DNA from: PHAA01 sp964457945
GTDB lineage: Bacteria > Bacillota > Syntrophomonadia > Syntrophomonadales > Syntrophomonadaceae
DNA length: 46,885 bases
Assembly (NCBI GenBank): GCA_964457945.1
Contig: CAYWFX010000029.1
Span: 1-46,885, forward strand
Direction: 5' to 3'
The notes under the pieces are model-generated. The model saw nothing but the letters and a program-made list of their open reading frames with translations, ran no database searches and was not told where the DNA came from. The position numbers and the translations under genes were made by a program. This document shows positions 1-8,378 of the stretch, in pieces (within the stretch, counting starts at the first letter, position 1; each line of letters begins with the position of its first letter).

Positions 1-2
1 AA

Positions 3-773
3 GACGTCCGCCGCATGCTGATGTACCAGAAATCCGGCATGGAAGCCATCCGTGCTTTGATTTACCAAGCCTATCTCTACCGCGATCTGGAAGTAGATGC
101 TGCAACAGAGGAAGAGAGAGAATATTATGGTAACATGTTCGCGATCGCCAATCCGCTGTGCAAAGCCTATTCATCCGACATGGCGAGGATTCTGACCGGG
201 GAATGTATCCAATGCCACGGCGGCTACGGCTTCATGGAAGAGTATGCTGGGGCTCAGCTATACAGAGACTGCGTTATCCACGGCATCTGGGAAGGTACTA
301 ACTTCATTCAGGCGCAGGACTATACCGGCCGCAAGTTCACCATGAATGGCGGCGAACCGTTCAAGAAGTGGGTTGCAGAAATCGATGACTTCGTCTCCGG
401 TAAAAAGACTGACGAATTCGCAGCTGAATTTGCCATGATGGCGGATGCCATGACTTCTTTCAAAAATATGGTGGATATGAATGCTGCTTGGACGGCCGGC
501 GATAAGCAAATGAAACAGCTCTTCGCCACCCGGACCATGCATTCAGGTGCGAGAGTATACTGCGGCAAGTTGTTGCTCTCCCAAGCCCTCCTGGCTGCTG
601 CGAAGCTTGCAGAACTAGGCGACGACCACTTCGATGCCAATTTCTACAAGGGCAAAATTGCCAGCGCCAAGTTCTATATAATGAACCATGTTACCGATGT
701 CTTCGGATTCGAGAAGGCTATGAAGGCTGGCGACAAGAGCGCTATTGACATTGACGAGGCGTGCTTCATCTAA
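3..773 (+). CDS. Acyl-CoA dehydrogenase, C-terminal part (5' end outside window)
   Basis: This is the 3' portion of a flavin-dependent acyl-CoA dehydrogenase, which oxidises acyl-CoA to 2-enoyl-CoA and passes electrons to ETF. The reading frame is open from the first bases of the window, so the gene starts upstream. The visible part begins inside the last helical domain (DVRRMLMYQKSGMEA), continues through CIQCHGGYGFMEEY and carries WEGTN, where the Glu aligns with the catalytic base of this family. About 150 residues follow that motif, so this is the long (roughly 600 aa) subfamily with an extra C-terminal helical domain, unlike the short butyryl-CoA dehydrogenase at 15745. A strong terminator follows. 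The substrate chain length cannot be read from the sequence. Confidence 0.9.
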   Translation, partial: DVRRMLMYQKSGMEAIRALIYQAYLYRDLEVDAATEEEREYYGNMFAIANPLCKAYSSDMARILTGECIQCHGGYGFMEEYAGAQLYRDCVIHGIWEGTNFIQAQDYTGRKFTMNGGEPFKKWVAEIDDFVSGKKTDEFAAEFAMMADAMTSFKNMVDMNAAWTAGDKQMKQLFATRTMHSGARVYCGKLLLSQALLAAAKLAELGDDHFDANFYKGKIASAKFYIMNHVTDVFGFEKAMKAGDKSAIDIDEACFI

Positions 774-820
774 TCTATATGGAACCTGTTCATTGACAAC
801 ATTAGATCTGTCAAATCTAA

Positions 821-852
821 AAAGCGGAACTCATTTGAGTTCCGCTTTTTTT
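821..852. terminator. Bidirectional intrinsic terminator
   Basis: A near-perfect 12-13 bp stem (AAAGCGGAACTCA paired with TGAGTTCCGCTTT) with a very small loop is followed by a T run on the plus strand and by a T-rich tail on the minus strand. It lies between the convergent acyl-CoA dehydrogenase and sigma-54 regulator genes and probably serves both. Confidence 0.9.
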
Positions 853-903
853 GACTATAAAAATAGACTTACAACTTAAATAAAACTATGATGTTCACGC
901 GTC

Positions 904-2247
904 TTATTGTTTTAAATACAAGTGATTTTTTCTGTCAGTTATATCTTCCTGAATTGGTAGGCTACGGGTGATGCCATATTTGGCAGCCTTTCTTACTACT
1001 GTTGATTGGTTCACATCCAAAGCTCTAGCAACCTCATAGGTGGATTTGCAACGGGAAAATGCATTCTCTAATATTTTGCGTTCCGTATCTTCCACAGCGC
1101 AACGCAGTGAAATACTTTCCAAGTCTAAATCTGCATTATAATGAGATCTATTTAACCAGAAAGGTAAATCATCAACTAATATCCTGTCATGAGCGGTTGT
1201 TACCACCAGGCGCTCAATCAGATTTTCCAGTTCTCTTACGTTACCTGGCCAATCATGTTCCATAAAACAAGTAATAACATCTGGATCCAAGCTTTTATTT
1301 ATATTGCTGCTACAATATTTATTGTTGAAATATTCCATGAAATAATTGGTTAATACCGGAATATCTTCCCGTCGTTCGCGTAGAGCTGGGACACGGATGG
1401 GAACAACATTTAAACGGTAAAATAGATCCTGGCGGAATTGTCGGTTGATTATCATTTCACTAAGATTACGGTTAGTACCGGTCAATATTCTAATGTCTAC
1501 TGTAAGCTTTTTGATGCCACCAACCCTGGTTATCTCTTTATCCTGCAAGACCCGCAAAAGCTTTACCTGTAAGCTTAATGGCATATCTCCAATTTCATCT
1601 AAGAACAATATGCCTCCTGCAGCTAATTCAAAAAGACCTATTTTGCCATTTTTGCTGGCGCCAGAGAAAGCCCCTGGTTCATAACCGAAGAATTCCGACT
1701 CCAAAAGGTTTTCGGGGATAGCTCCACAGTTTATTTTAATCAAGGGGCCTTTTTTTCGATTGCTATTTACATGGATCACATCGGCAATTAATTCTTTACC
1801 TACACCTGACTCCCCTTGAATTAGAACCGTAGAATCAACCCGAGCTATCCGGGTAGCCATTTTAACCAGTTCCTTCATGCGAGGGGAATGTACTACAAAT
1901 TGTTTGGATGGCGGTGATTTAAACGTTAGTATGTTGTCATTAGACGGGTTGGGTTTACTTTCCTGTTGAGGTAATTCCCGCACAGGATAAACTGCTTGCC
2001 TATTTTTTATATCCATGGACAGCAAATCTTGCACCGACGTATGCAGGGGAAGTTCTTGGGTAATCAGATAGAGGAGGTGATTACGGGTAATAAAGCCCAC
2101 GGGTTCATCTTCATCATTAATTACCTGAAAACTATCGATGTCGTACTGAAGAAATAGGCGTGAAACCTCAACTGCAGTTAGACGGGATTTGATTAGCAAA
2201 GGGTTACTCGTAATCATTCCATTAATGTTTACCAGCCTCACTCTCAA
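904..2247 (-). CDS. Sigma-54-dependent activator with a shortened CBS sensor region
   Basis: This is a bacterial enhancer-binding protein that remodels sigma-54 RNA polymerase. Residues about 10-75 form one CBS motif (ITSNPLLIKSRLTAVEV, VGFITRNHLLYLI) with only a remnant of the second. Residues about 120-350 are the AAA+ domain, with Walker A GESGVGKE, Walker B ILFLDEIGD and arginine-finger region FRQDLFYRLN. The C-terminus is a helix-turn-helix ending STVVRKAAKYG. It resembles the larger regulator at 9677 but lacks PAS domains. The sigma-54 contact loop reads GAFSGA instead of GAFTGA. The gene is divergent from the LarA gene, its probable target. The start is uncertain: TTG at 2247, GTG at 2241 or ATG at 2217, none with a good ribosome site. 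Confidence 0.88.
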   Translation of the reverse strand: MRVRLVNINGMITSNPLLIKSRLTAVEVSRLFLQYDIDSFQVINDEDEPVGFITRNHLLYLITQELPLHTSVQDLLSMDIKNRQAVYPVRELPQQESKPNPSNDNILTFKSPPSKQFVVHSPRMKELVKMATRIARVDSTVLIQGESGVGKELIADVIHVNSNRKKGPLIKINCGAIPENLLESEFFGYEPGAFSGASKNGKIGLFELAAGGILFLDEIGDMPLSLQVKLLRVLQDKEITRVGGIKKLTVDIRILTGTNRNLSEMIINRQFRQDLFYRLNVVPIRVPALRERREDIPVLTNYFMEYFNNKYCSSNINKSLDPDVITCFMEHDWPGNVRELENLIERLVVTTAHDRILVDDLPFWLNRSHYNADLDLESISLRCAVEDTERKILENAFSRCKSTYEVARALDVNQSTVVRKAAKYGITRSLPIQEDITDRKNHLYLKQ

Positions 2248-2293
2248 CTAGAATTCTAATCCTATTATTAATGTTAGCACAAAATTGACGAGC

Positions 2294-2310
2294 TTAGAAG
2301 ACATGTTGCT
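2294..2310 (+). promoter_or_regulatory. Weak candidate sigma-54 (-24/-12) promoter for the LarA gene
   Basis: TTAGAAGACATGTTGCT has a perfect -12 element (TTGCT) and correct spacing of 10 bases between the two dinucleotides, but the -24 element reads AG instead of GG and lacks CAC. It lies about 75 bp before the LarA start and downstream of the divergent sigma-54 activator. The context supports it more than the match does. Confidence 0.35.
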
Positions 2311-2382
2311 TTTATACTTAATGAGAAATAAACTAATATTTGTAGAGGATGATGCAAAATCTAAGTATAAGGTGGTTAGATA

Positions 2383-3642
2383 ATGAAAATAAAACTTGCC
2401 TATGGTGAAAAATATTTGCAATTAGATTTAGATGAATGTAAAGATGCTAGTATCATTCAGGCACCTAAGCCATCTTTATCATTGCAGGGGGCAGAGCTAA
2501 TTGCTTATGCAATGCAGAATCCTATCGGTACGGAAACCTTAAGGGAAATTATTGAGAAAAAATCTGCCCGTAATGCAGTTATTGTGGTGAATGATATAAC
2601 TCGCCCTACTCCGTATGATTTAATTCTCCCTCCACTATTGGAGGAAATGGAGAGGGGAGGAATTAGGCCGGAAAATATAACGCTAATTGTTGCTACAGGT
2701 ATCCATCGTCATCATTCTAAGGCAGATAACCAGGCGGTGTTTGGCGATGATATATGCAGTAAATACCGGATCGAGAACCATAATTGTGATGATAACCTGT
2801 TATCATTGGGTTGCCTTTCCAATGGCATGGATTTAATCATTAACCGAACAGTTGCCGAGGCTGATCTCTTAGTTACTACCGGGGTAGTCAGTCTACACTA
2901 CTTCGCTGGCTATTCTGGAGGGCGAAAATCTATTCTGCCAGGTGTAGCAGCCCGTCAGGTAATAGAGGCCAACCATAAGATGATGAACGATACAAGGGCT
3001 AAATTGGGCAATTATGAAGATAATCCTGTGAGTGACCTGATGATCGAGGCTGCCCGTAAAGCTAAGGTGGACTTTATTCTCAACGTTGTAACCCAATCCA
3101 AGAAGGATATAGCTTTTTGCGTTACTGGAGATGTAGAGAAAGCTTGGTTAGAAGCGGTAAAATATTGTGAGAATATGAATGTGGTTAAGACTAAGGCGGC
3201 TGCTGATATTGTTATAGCTAGTTGTGGTGGTTTTCCTAAAGACATTGATATGTACCAGTCTCAAAAAGCTCTTGATGCTGCCGTTTTAGCCGTTAAACCG
3301 GGAGGCACTATCATTCTGGCGGCTGAGTGCAGGGAAGGATTAGGAGAAAAAACCTTTCAAGAGTGGATAGAAAATGCAAAATGCCCCCAAGATATATTTG
3401 ATAGGTTTCATAGTCATTTTGAGCTGGGCGGCCATAAGGCTTTTGCAATTTGCCGGATACTAGAAAAGGCGGATATACTTCTATTAAGTGAATTACCGGA
3501 AAAAAGCGTTCGGGATATGTTTATGACCCCGGTTCAAAGTCTGATTGAAGCCCTCGAAATGGCCCGACTTAAACATGGCGATGATGCAAGTATAATTATT
3601 ATGCCAGAAGCTACGAAAATAGCAGTAAAACTTTTAGATTAA
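2383..3642 (+). CDS. larA: LarA-family nickel-dependent 2-hydroxyacid racemase
   Basis: LarA proteins racemise lactate, and in other branches malate, phenyllactate and similar acids, using a covalently bound nickel-pincer nucleotide. At 419 aa the length is normal. The catalytic set is intact, with numbering close to the Lactobacillus plantarum enzyme: His108 (TGIHRHH), His172 (HYFAGYSGG), Lys182 (SGGRKSILPG, the cofactor lysine) and His198 (EANH). No larB, larC or larE cofactor genes are in the window, so they would have to be elsewhere. The start has AAGGTGG about 9 bases upstream. The divergent sigma-54/CBS activator is the likely regulator. The true substrate is unknown, so the symbol denotes the family. 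Confidence 0.85.
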   Translation: MKIKLAYGEKYLQLDLDECKDASIIQAPKPSLSLQGAELIAYAMQNPIGTETLREIIEKKSARNAVIVVNDITRPTPYDLILPPLLEEMERGGIRPENITLIVATGIHRHHSKADNQAVFGDDICSKYRIENHNCDDNLLSLGCLSNGMDLIINRTVAEADLLVTTGVVSLHYFAGYSGGRKSILPGVAARQVIEANHKMMNDTRAKLGNYEDNPVSDLMIEAARKAKVDFILNVVTQSKKDIAFCVTGDVEKAWLEAVKYCENMNVVKTKAAADIVIASCGGFPKDIDMYQSQKALDAAVLAVKPGGTIILAAECREGLGEKTFQEWIENAKCPQDIFDRFHSHFELGGHKAFAICRILEKADILLLSELPEKSVRDMFMTPVQSLIEALEMARLKHGDDASIIIMPEATKIAVKLLD

Positions 3643-3707
3643 GAATAATTCGGTTTTAAGACCAATAATAATTAATAATTTACAAATAGTATATTAAGGA
3701 GACCAGT

Positions 3708-4607
3708 ATGTATAGCGGATTAGTTAAGTTGATCTCACCTGAAATATTCAAAGTTAATGAACCGATGAAAAACCATACTACCTTCAAAATTGGGGGACCA
3801 GTAGATGTGTTGGTCCTGCCCCGGAATGTCGATGAGATTAAGCTGGTGTTAGCCTGTTGCCAGCAAAATAATTTCCCCTTGTTGGTTTTCGGACAAGGCA
3901 GTAACATGCTGGTCAGGGATAAGGGCATTCGTGGTGTAGCAATTAAACTCGGAAATAATCTGAAGGATATTCGTATCGACGGCAGGGAAATCTATGCCCA
4001 GGCTGGGGTCAGGCTTTCAGAGCTAGCTCGGAAAGCCGCAGCTTATTCCCTGAGCGGTCTGGAATTTGCTGAGGGAATTCCAGGCAGCCTGGGTGGGGCG
4101 GTGGTAATGAATGCCGGAGCTTACGATGGGGAAATGAAGAATGTAGTTTTGGAGGTTGACGCTATCAAGCAATCGGGCGAAAGCCGAGTTTTTTCTTCGG
4201 ATGATATTGGCTTTAATTATAGAACCAGCAAGTTTCAACATAATGATTTTATTATTGTAGCGGCCAAAATGCGATTGAAACATGGAAATAGCGAAGAAAT
4301 CAAAGCTAAAATGAGGGAATATTGCCATAGTCGCAAGGAAAAGCAACCACTTGAATATCCCAGCGCGGGAAGCGTTTTTAAGAGACCACCCGGTTTTTAT
4401 GTAGGGCCAATGGTTGAGCAGTTAGGCTTAAAGGGCTGTAGGATTGGTGGGGCCGAAGTGTCCACCAAACACGCCGGATTTATAATAAATAGCGGCAATG
4501 CGAAGGCAGATGATGTATTGGAGCTTATTAACAGAATACAAAAAGCTGCCCAGGAAAAGTTTGGAGTTGAGTTGCAGCCTGAAATCCGGGTAGTGGGGGA
4601 ACTGTAA
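3708..4607 (+). CDS. murB: UDP-N-acetylenolpyruvoylglucosamine reductase MurB
   Basis: MurB makes UDP-N-acetylmuramate from the enolpyruvyl intermediate using FAD and NADPH, an early cytoplasmic step of peptidoglycan synthesis. The 299 residues carry the FAD-binding signatures TTFKIGGP near residue 25, FGQGSNMLV near residue 65 and GSLGGAVVMNAGAYDGE near residue 125. The C-terminal substrate domain has YPSAGSVFKRP, with the catalytic Ser in SAGS, and GGAEVSTKHAGFIIN. Length and motifs fit the Firmicute type. The ATG is preceded by AAGGAG. It is nearly joined to the next gene (stop 4607, possible start 4610). Confidence 0.97.
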   Translation: MYSGLVKLISPEIFKVNEPMKNHTTFKIGGPVDVLVLPRNVDEIKLVLACCQQNNFPLLVFGQGSNMLVRDKGIRGVAIKLGNNLKDIRIDGREIYAQAGVRLSELARKAAAYSLSGLEFAEGIPGSLGGAVVMNAGAYDGEMKNVVLEVDAIKQSGESRVFSSDDIGFNYRTSKFQHNDFIIVAAKMRLKHGNSEEIKAKMREYCHSRKEKQPLEYPSAGSVFKRPPGFYVGPMVEQLGLKGCRIGGAEVSTKHAGFIINSGNAKADDVLELINRIQKAAQEKFGVELQPEIRVVGEL

Positions 4608-4609
4608 GT

Positions 4610-6367
4610 ATGATTACTTCGACCGGGATGAATAAAGTCCTTCTATGTGCTCTCAACGCCAAATATATACACAGTTCTTTGTCCTTACGCTGCCTCAGCG
4701 CATATATTCAAGCAGGTACGGTTGGGCTGCCGGTTGGAATAAAGGAATTTACTATTAATGAGTCTACCCAGGGCATTATGGCCGAGATTTACCGCTTACA
4801 ACCGGATGTTTTGAGTTTTTCCTGCTATATTTGGAACATTAAGAGTATTCTCGAAATATGTGCTGATTTCAAACAGGTTTCTCCCCGAACAATTATAATT
4901 CTGGGCGGCCCTGAGGTATCTTACGATGCAGAACAAGTCTTGCATGACAGTTCTTATATAGATTATGTAGTAAGGGGCGAGGGAGAGTTAAGCTTTCAAG
5001 AACTGCTCATGGCATTAAAGGAAGGTCACAGGATTGATAATATTAAAGGGATTAGTTACCGGAACGGGGAGGAAATACATCGTAATCCGGACAGAGATTT
5101 AATAGCTAATCTGGATGAAATTCCGTTTCCTTATTTGGAAAACCTTGATGAACTGGCGGATCGGATAGTGTATTATGAAAGCTCGCGAGGTTGTCCATTT
5201 CGTTGCAGTTATTGCTTGTCATCAACGACAAAAGGTATACGCTATTTATCTATCGACAGAGTTAAAAGTGATTTGGCGTTAATGCTTCGCCATCAGGTTC
5301 GAGAAATAAAATTTGTAGATCGAACCTTTAATTGTGATGAAAACCGGGCCAGGGAAATAATGAATTATATTATTGAGCACCGTAGCAGTGTTAAAATACA
5401 TTTTGAGATGGATGCCGCTCTGTTATCGGAAACGATGTTGGATTTTCTGGCCCAAGTACCAGCAGGTCTGTTTAATCTTGAAATAGGCATTCAATCAACT
5501 TATAGACCTGCATTGGAAGCAGTTAGGAGAAACTTCGACTGGGAAAAACTGAGTGGCAATATCAAAAGGCTTAGGTCCTTTAATAATTTTCAACTGCATC
5601 TGGACCTTATTGCTGGCCTGCCTGGCGAGGGTTATGATGACTTCACCCAGTCATTTAATATGGTGTATGAGTTGGAGCCGGATGTTATGCAATTGGGTTT
5701 TCTGAAAATGTTAAAGGGTTCGGATATAAGAAAAGAATCCGACCGATATGACTATGTTTTTCAAACTAATCCACCCTATCAGGTCCTTTCGACTAATTGC
5801 ATGAAATACGAAGAGATACTTTCCTTAAGTTCCATTGAAGACATTTTGGACAAATATTATAACTCAGGGAGCATGCGTAAAACCGTAGTTTACATAGTAA
5901 AGGAGATTTATGATGGGAAAGCTATGGGCTTTTACGAGGATTTTGCAGCTTACTGGCAGCTTAACTGTCTGTTTGGGATTGGGCATAAAAAAGAGGTCCT
6001 GTATCAATACCTGCAAGCATTCATAATTGAAAATCACCCGGAGCATTCTGAAATAAGCCATGAATTATTAAAATACGATTATCTCTGCTTTAATCATAGA
6101 CATGGTTTGCCGGAGGGTTTGATTAGTTATAATCCCGAGAACAGCAACGATATAATTAATCTATTTACTCGTGATAAGAATTTTGTAATCCAATACCTGA
6201 ACGAAATGTCTATGAAAAGCCCGCGGGAGATTAGAAAGTATATACGGGTTGAGTATTTTAACATAGATCCCAGAAACTTAGTCAAAGTTAGGACGGCTAT
6301 TCCGCTGATGTTTATTTATAGACCCATGAAAAAAGTAGATGCGAAGGTTATTTATCTGGAAAATTAA
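4610..6367 (+). CDS. B12-binding-domain radical SAM protein of unknown substrate
   Basis: The N-terminal 140 residues resemble a cobalamin-binding domain (NAKYIHSSLSLR, LGGPEVSYDAE, VVRGEGE). A radical SAM core follows with the cluster motif C195-x3-C199-x2-C202 (RGCPFRCSYC). The C-terminal roughly 200 residues fit the DUF4080-type extension found in this subfamily. Members are predicted methyltransferases or rearrangement enzymes, but no substrate is known for this branch. Two starts are possible: ATG 4610, three bases after murB, or ATG 4628 (MNKVLLCALNAKYIHSS), which matches the usual family N-terminus better. Ribosome sites are weak for both. Translational coupling to murB is likely, but no functional link to cell wall synthesis is implied. 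Confidence 0.85.
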   Translation: MITSTGMNKVLLCALNAKYIHSSLSLRCLSAYIQAGTVGLPVGIKEFTINESTQGIMAEIYRLQPDVLSFSCYIWNIKSILEICADFKQVSPRTIIILGGPEVSYDAEQVLHDSSYIDYVVRGEGELSFQELLMALKEGHRIDNIKGISYRNGEEIHRNPDRDLIANLDEIPFPYLENLDELADRIVYYESSRGCPFRCSYCLSSTTKGIRYLSIDRVKSDLALMLRHQVREIKFVDRTFNCDENRAREIMNYIIEHRSSVKIHFEMDAALLSETMLDFLAQVPAGLFNLEIGIQSTYRPALEAVRRNFDWEKLSGNIKRLRSFNNFQLHLDLIAGLPGEGYDDFTQSFNMVYELEPDVMQLGFLKMLKGSDIRKESDRYDYVFQTNPPYQVLSTNCMKYEEILSLSSIEDILDKYYNSGSMRKTVVYIVKEIYDGKAMGFYEDFAAYWQLNCLFGIGHKKEVLYQYLQAFIIENHPEHSEISHELLKYDYLCFNHRHGLPEGLISYNPENSNDIINLFTRDKNFVIQYLNEMSMKSPREIRKYIRVEYFNIDPRNLVKVRTAIPLMFIYRPMKKVDAKVIYLEN

Positions 6368-6542
6368 GTTTAATATCCACGAAAAACAATAAATGTAAGA
6401 AAAATTGGGAACGCGAACAGATGTTCGGTTACATAATGTTAGTTTTTAAGCTAAAATTATTAAGATATTGTTGAACTGTGAAGCTATGAATTGCCTGCTT
6501 AATAGCTTTATTGGTAAAAATAAAATTGATTGGGGTTAATTT

Positions 6543-7184
6543 ATGACTCATAGGGAAATTGTGGCCCGTGAAGGATGGCCGTTTATTGCATTTACCATCT
6601 TCCTTTCTGCGGCATTATACTTAACCGTTTCTTATATAGGACTTGCTGTAGGCTTAGTATTAACTATATTCTGTGTTTATTTTTTTCGCAATCCTGAACG
6701 TATTATTGCTGGACAAAAAGGGATGGTAGTGTCACCAGCCGATGGCCGGGTGATGGATATTAAAACGGTTGTTGAAGATAATTACGTACATGCTAAGACC
6801 ATACGAGTGAGAATATTCTTAAGTATTTTTAATGTCCATATCAATCGCAGCCCCATTGAAGGCAGGGTGGAGTGGGTGAACAGGGTTTCTGGGATTTATT
6901 TACCTGCATATAAAGATGAGGTGAGTGATAGAAATGCCCGCAATTACCTAGGGATAGTCACCGATTGGGGCAAGGTTTTAGTAGTACAAATTACTGGACT
7001 CATAGCTCGGCGCTTGGTGTGCTGGGTACAGCCAGGCGATACTTTGAAAATAGGCGAAAGATTTGGTCTTATCCGATTCGGTTCTTGTACCGAAATATAT
7101 CTGCCGGAAGATACTACTATATTGGTCCAACCTGGACAGAAACTAAAAGGAGGGGAAACAGTAATTGCTAGATTTTGTGAATAA
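6543..7184 (+). CDS. psd: Phosphatidylserine decarboxylase proenzyme (short type)
   Basis: Psd decarboxylates phosphatidylserine to phosphatidylethanolamine at the membrane. The 213-residue protein is of the short, archaeal-like type. It has one or two N-terminal membrane segments (about residues 12-45), SPADGRV near residue 60, a conserved histidine (FNVHINRSPIEG) and the self-cleavage site RFGS near residue 180, where the serine should become the pyruvoyl group. The next gene, pssA, makes its substrate, and the two overlap by 20 bp, so they are co-translated. About 175 bp without a gene precede it, probably holding the promoter, although no clear motif was assigned. Confidence 0.93.
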   Translation: MTHREIVAREGWPFIAFTIFLSAALYLTVSYIGLAVGLVLTIFCVYFFRNPERIIAGQKGMVVSPADGRVMDIKTVVEDNYVHAKTIRVRIFLSIFNVHINRSPIEGRVEWVNRVSGIYLPAYKDEVSDRNARNYLGIVTDWGKVLVVQITGLIARRLVCWVQPGDTLKIGERFGLIRFGSCTEIYLPEDTTILVQPGQKLKGGETVIARFCE

Positions 7185-7680
7185 GAGCTGGGCCAATACA
7201 GTAACCCTTTTTAATATTGTTTTTGGCTCTTTATCTCTGATTAGCACTTTGCATGGGGACTATCAATCAGCGGCAATATTTATCTTGCTGGCAGTGGTCG
7301 CCGATGGATTAGATGGTCGTATTGCCAGAAAGCTTGGAATAATATCAGATATGGGCAAAGAACTGGACTCCCTGTGTGACTTGGTTTCATTCGGGGTTGC
7401 ACCTGCCATTTTACTTTATGCCCAGGTATTATACTCCTTCCCTTACTCGTTAGGGCTTATCGCGGCTATTTTTTATATTATGTGCGGAGCTTTTCGTCTG
7501 GCGCGGTTTAATGTTTTAAACATAAGTGGGTATTTTGTGGGGATACCCATAACTCTAGCTGGAGCATTTCTGGCACCAGTATCCTGGTTTGCCTATGATC
7601 TATCGAATTACGTCATCATAGCAACCGTGGTCTTTTTATCAATTATGATGGTTAGTACTCTTAAGATACGAAAATATTAA
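7165..7680 (+). CDS. pssA: CDP-diacylglycerol--serine O-phosphatidyltransferase
   Basis: PssA joins serine to CDP-diacylglycerol, giving phosphatidylserine and CMP in the membrane. The CDP-alcohol phosphotransferase signature is complete: DGLDGRIARKLG followed by G-x3-D-x3-D (GKELDSLCD). Several hydrophobic segments span most of the 171 residues, the normal length for the Firmicute form. The TTG start at 7165 has a strong AAGGAGGGG site about 10 bases upstream, inside the end of psd. An internal GTG at 7177 is less well placed. Together with psd this gives a two-step route to phosphatidylethanolamine. Confidence 0.94.
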   Translation: MLDFVNKSWANTVTLFNIVFGSLSLISTLHGDYQSAAIFILLAVVADGLDGRIARKLGIISDMGKELDSLCDLVSFGVAPAILLYAQVLYSFPYSLGLIAAIFYIMCGAFRLARFNVLNISGYFVGIPITLAGAFLAPVSWFAYDLSNYVIIATVVFLSIMMVSTLKIRKY

Positions 7681-7769
7681 CTGCAGCATTATAATTGGAA
7701 GTAAGGTTATGATGACGAAGAGGTATTAAGCAGGAGGACGAGCTTATCTTTCATAAGGGCATTGAAGCT

Positions 7770-8378
7770 TTGAGGGGGCGTAAACCAAATATATTAGAAC
7801 ATGAGCGGGCTAGCAAATCGGCCGTTTTGCTTCCTCTAGTTGAATTTAATGACGAAACCTGTGTTTTGTTTGAAAAAAGATCTTTGCTTTTAAAACAGCA
7901 GCCGGGCGAAATATGTTTTCCCGGAGGCGGGATTGAAAGCAGCGATCGAGGAACAGCAATCGCGGCAGTAAGGGAAACCTGTGAAGAACTGGGTCTAGTG
8001 ACAGAGGATATTGAGCTAATTGCCCCTCTGGATATAATGGTTACTCCATTTAATGCGATTATTTATTCTTATGTAGGTTATATTAAAGATTTAAGTAAGA
8101 TTAAGCCCAACTGCGATGAAGTAGAAGAAGTTTTTTATGTTCCAGTAAACTTTTTGCTAAAGAACAAGCCAATTTTTAAAAGATTATCATTAAAAATGGA
8201 TGTACCCGAGGATTTTCCATTTGAACTAATTCCTCATGGTAAAAATTATCCCTTTCGACAGGCCGCATACCCTCAGCATTTCTACATTTGGAAGGATCGA
8301 GTGATCTGGGGAATGACCGCCCGCATACTTAATCACTTCCTACAGCTTTTGAATTCTTGTGACCAGTCTATAAACTAA
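7770..8378 (+). CDS. Nudix hydrolase, CoA pyrophosphatase type
   Basis: This resembles the NudL/YeaB group, which splits CoA and acyl-CoA into 4'-phosphopantetheine and adenosine 3',5'-bisphosphate. The Nudix box is present as FPGGGIESSDRGTA...RETCEELG, preceded by the group's LLKQQPGEICFPGG signature. It has 202 residues counted from TTG 7770. That TTG has no ribosome site of its own, while a perfect AGGAGG lies at 7732-7737. Between them the frame is open but has no ATG, GTG or TTG, so the real start may be a rare codon such as ATC 7746 or ATT 7761. The stop overlaps the convergent sirtuin gene by 4 bp. Confidence 0.87.
   Translation: MRGRKPNILEHERASKSAVLLPLVEFNDETCVLFEKRSLLLKQQPGEICFPGGGIESSDRGTAIAAVRETCEELGLVTEDIELIAPLDIMVTPFNAIIYSYVGYIKDLSKIKPNCDEVEEVFYVPVNFLLKNKPIFKRLSLKMDVPEDFPFELIPHGKNYPFRQAAYPQHFYIWKDRVIWGMTARILNHFLQLLNSCDQSIN

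Noticed and set aside
258..640. Two minus-strand ORFs (94 and 106 codons) inside the acyl-CoA dehydrogenase
   Set aside because: They are antisense to a clear coding region, have no ribosome site and resemble no protein family.
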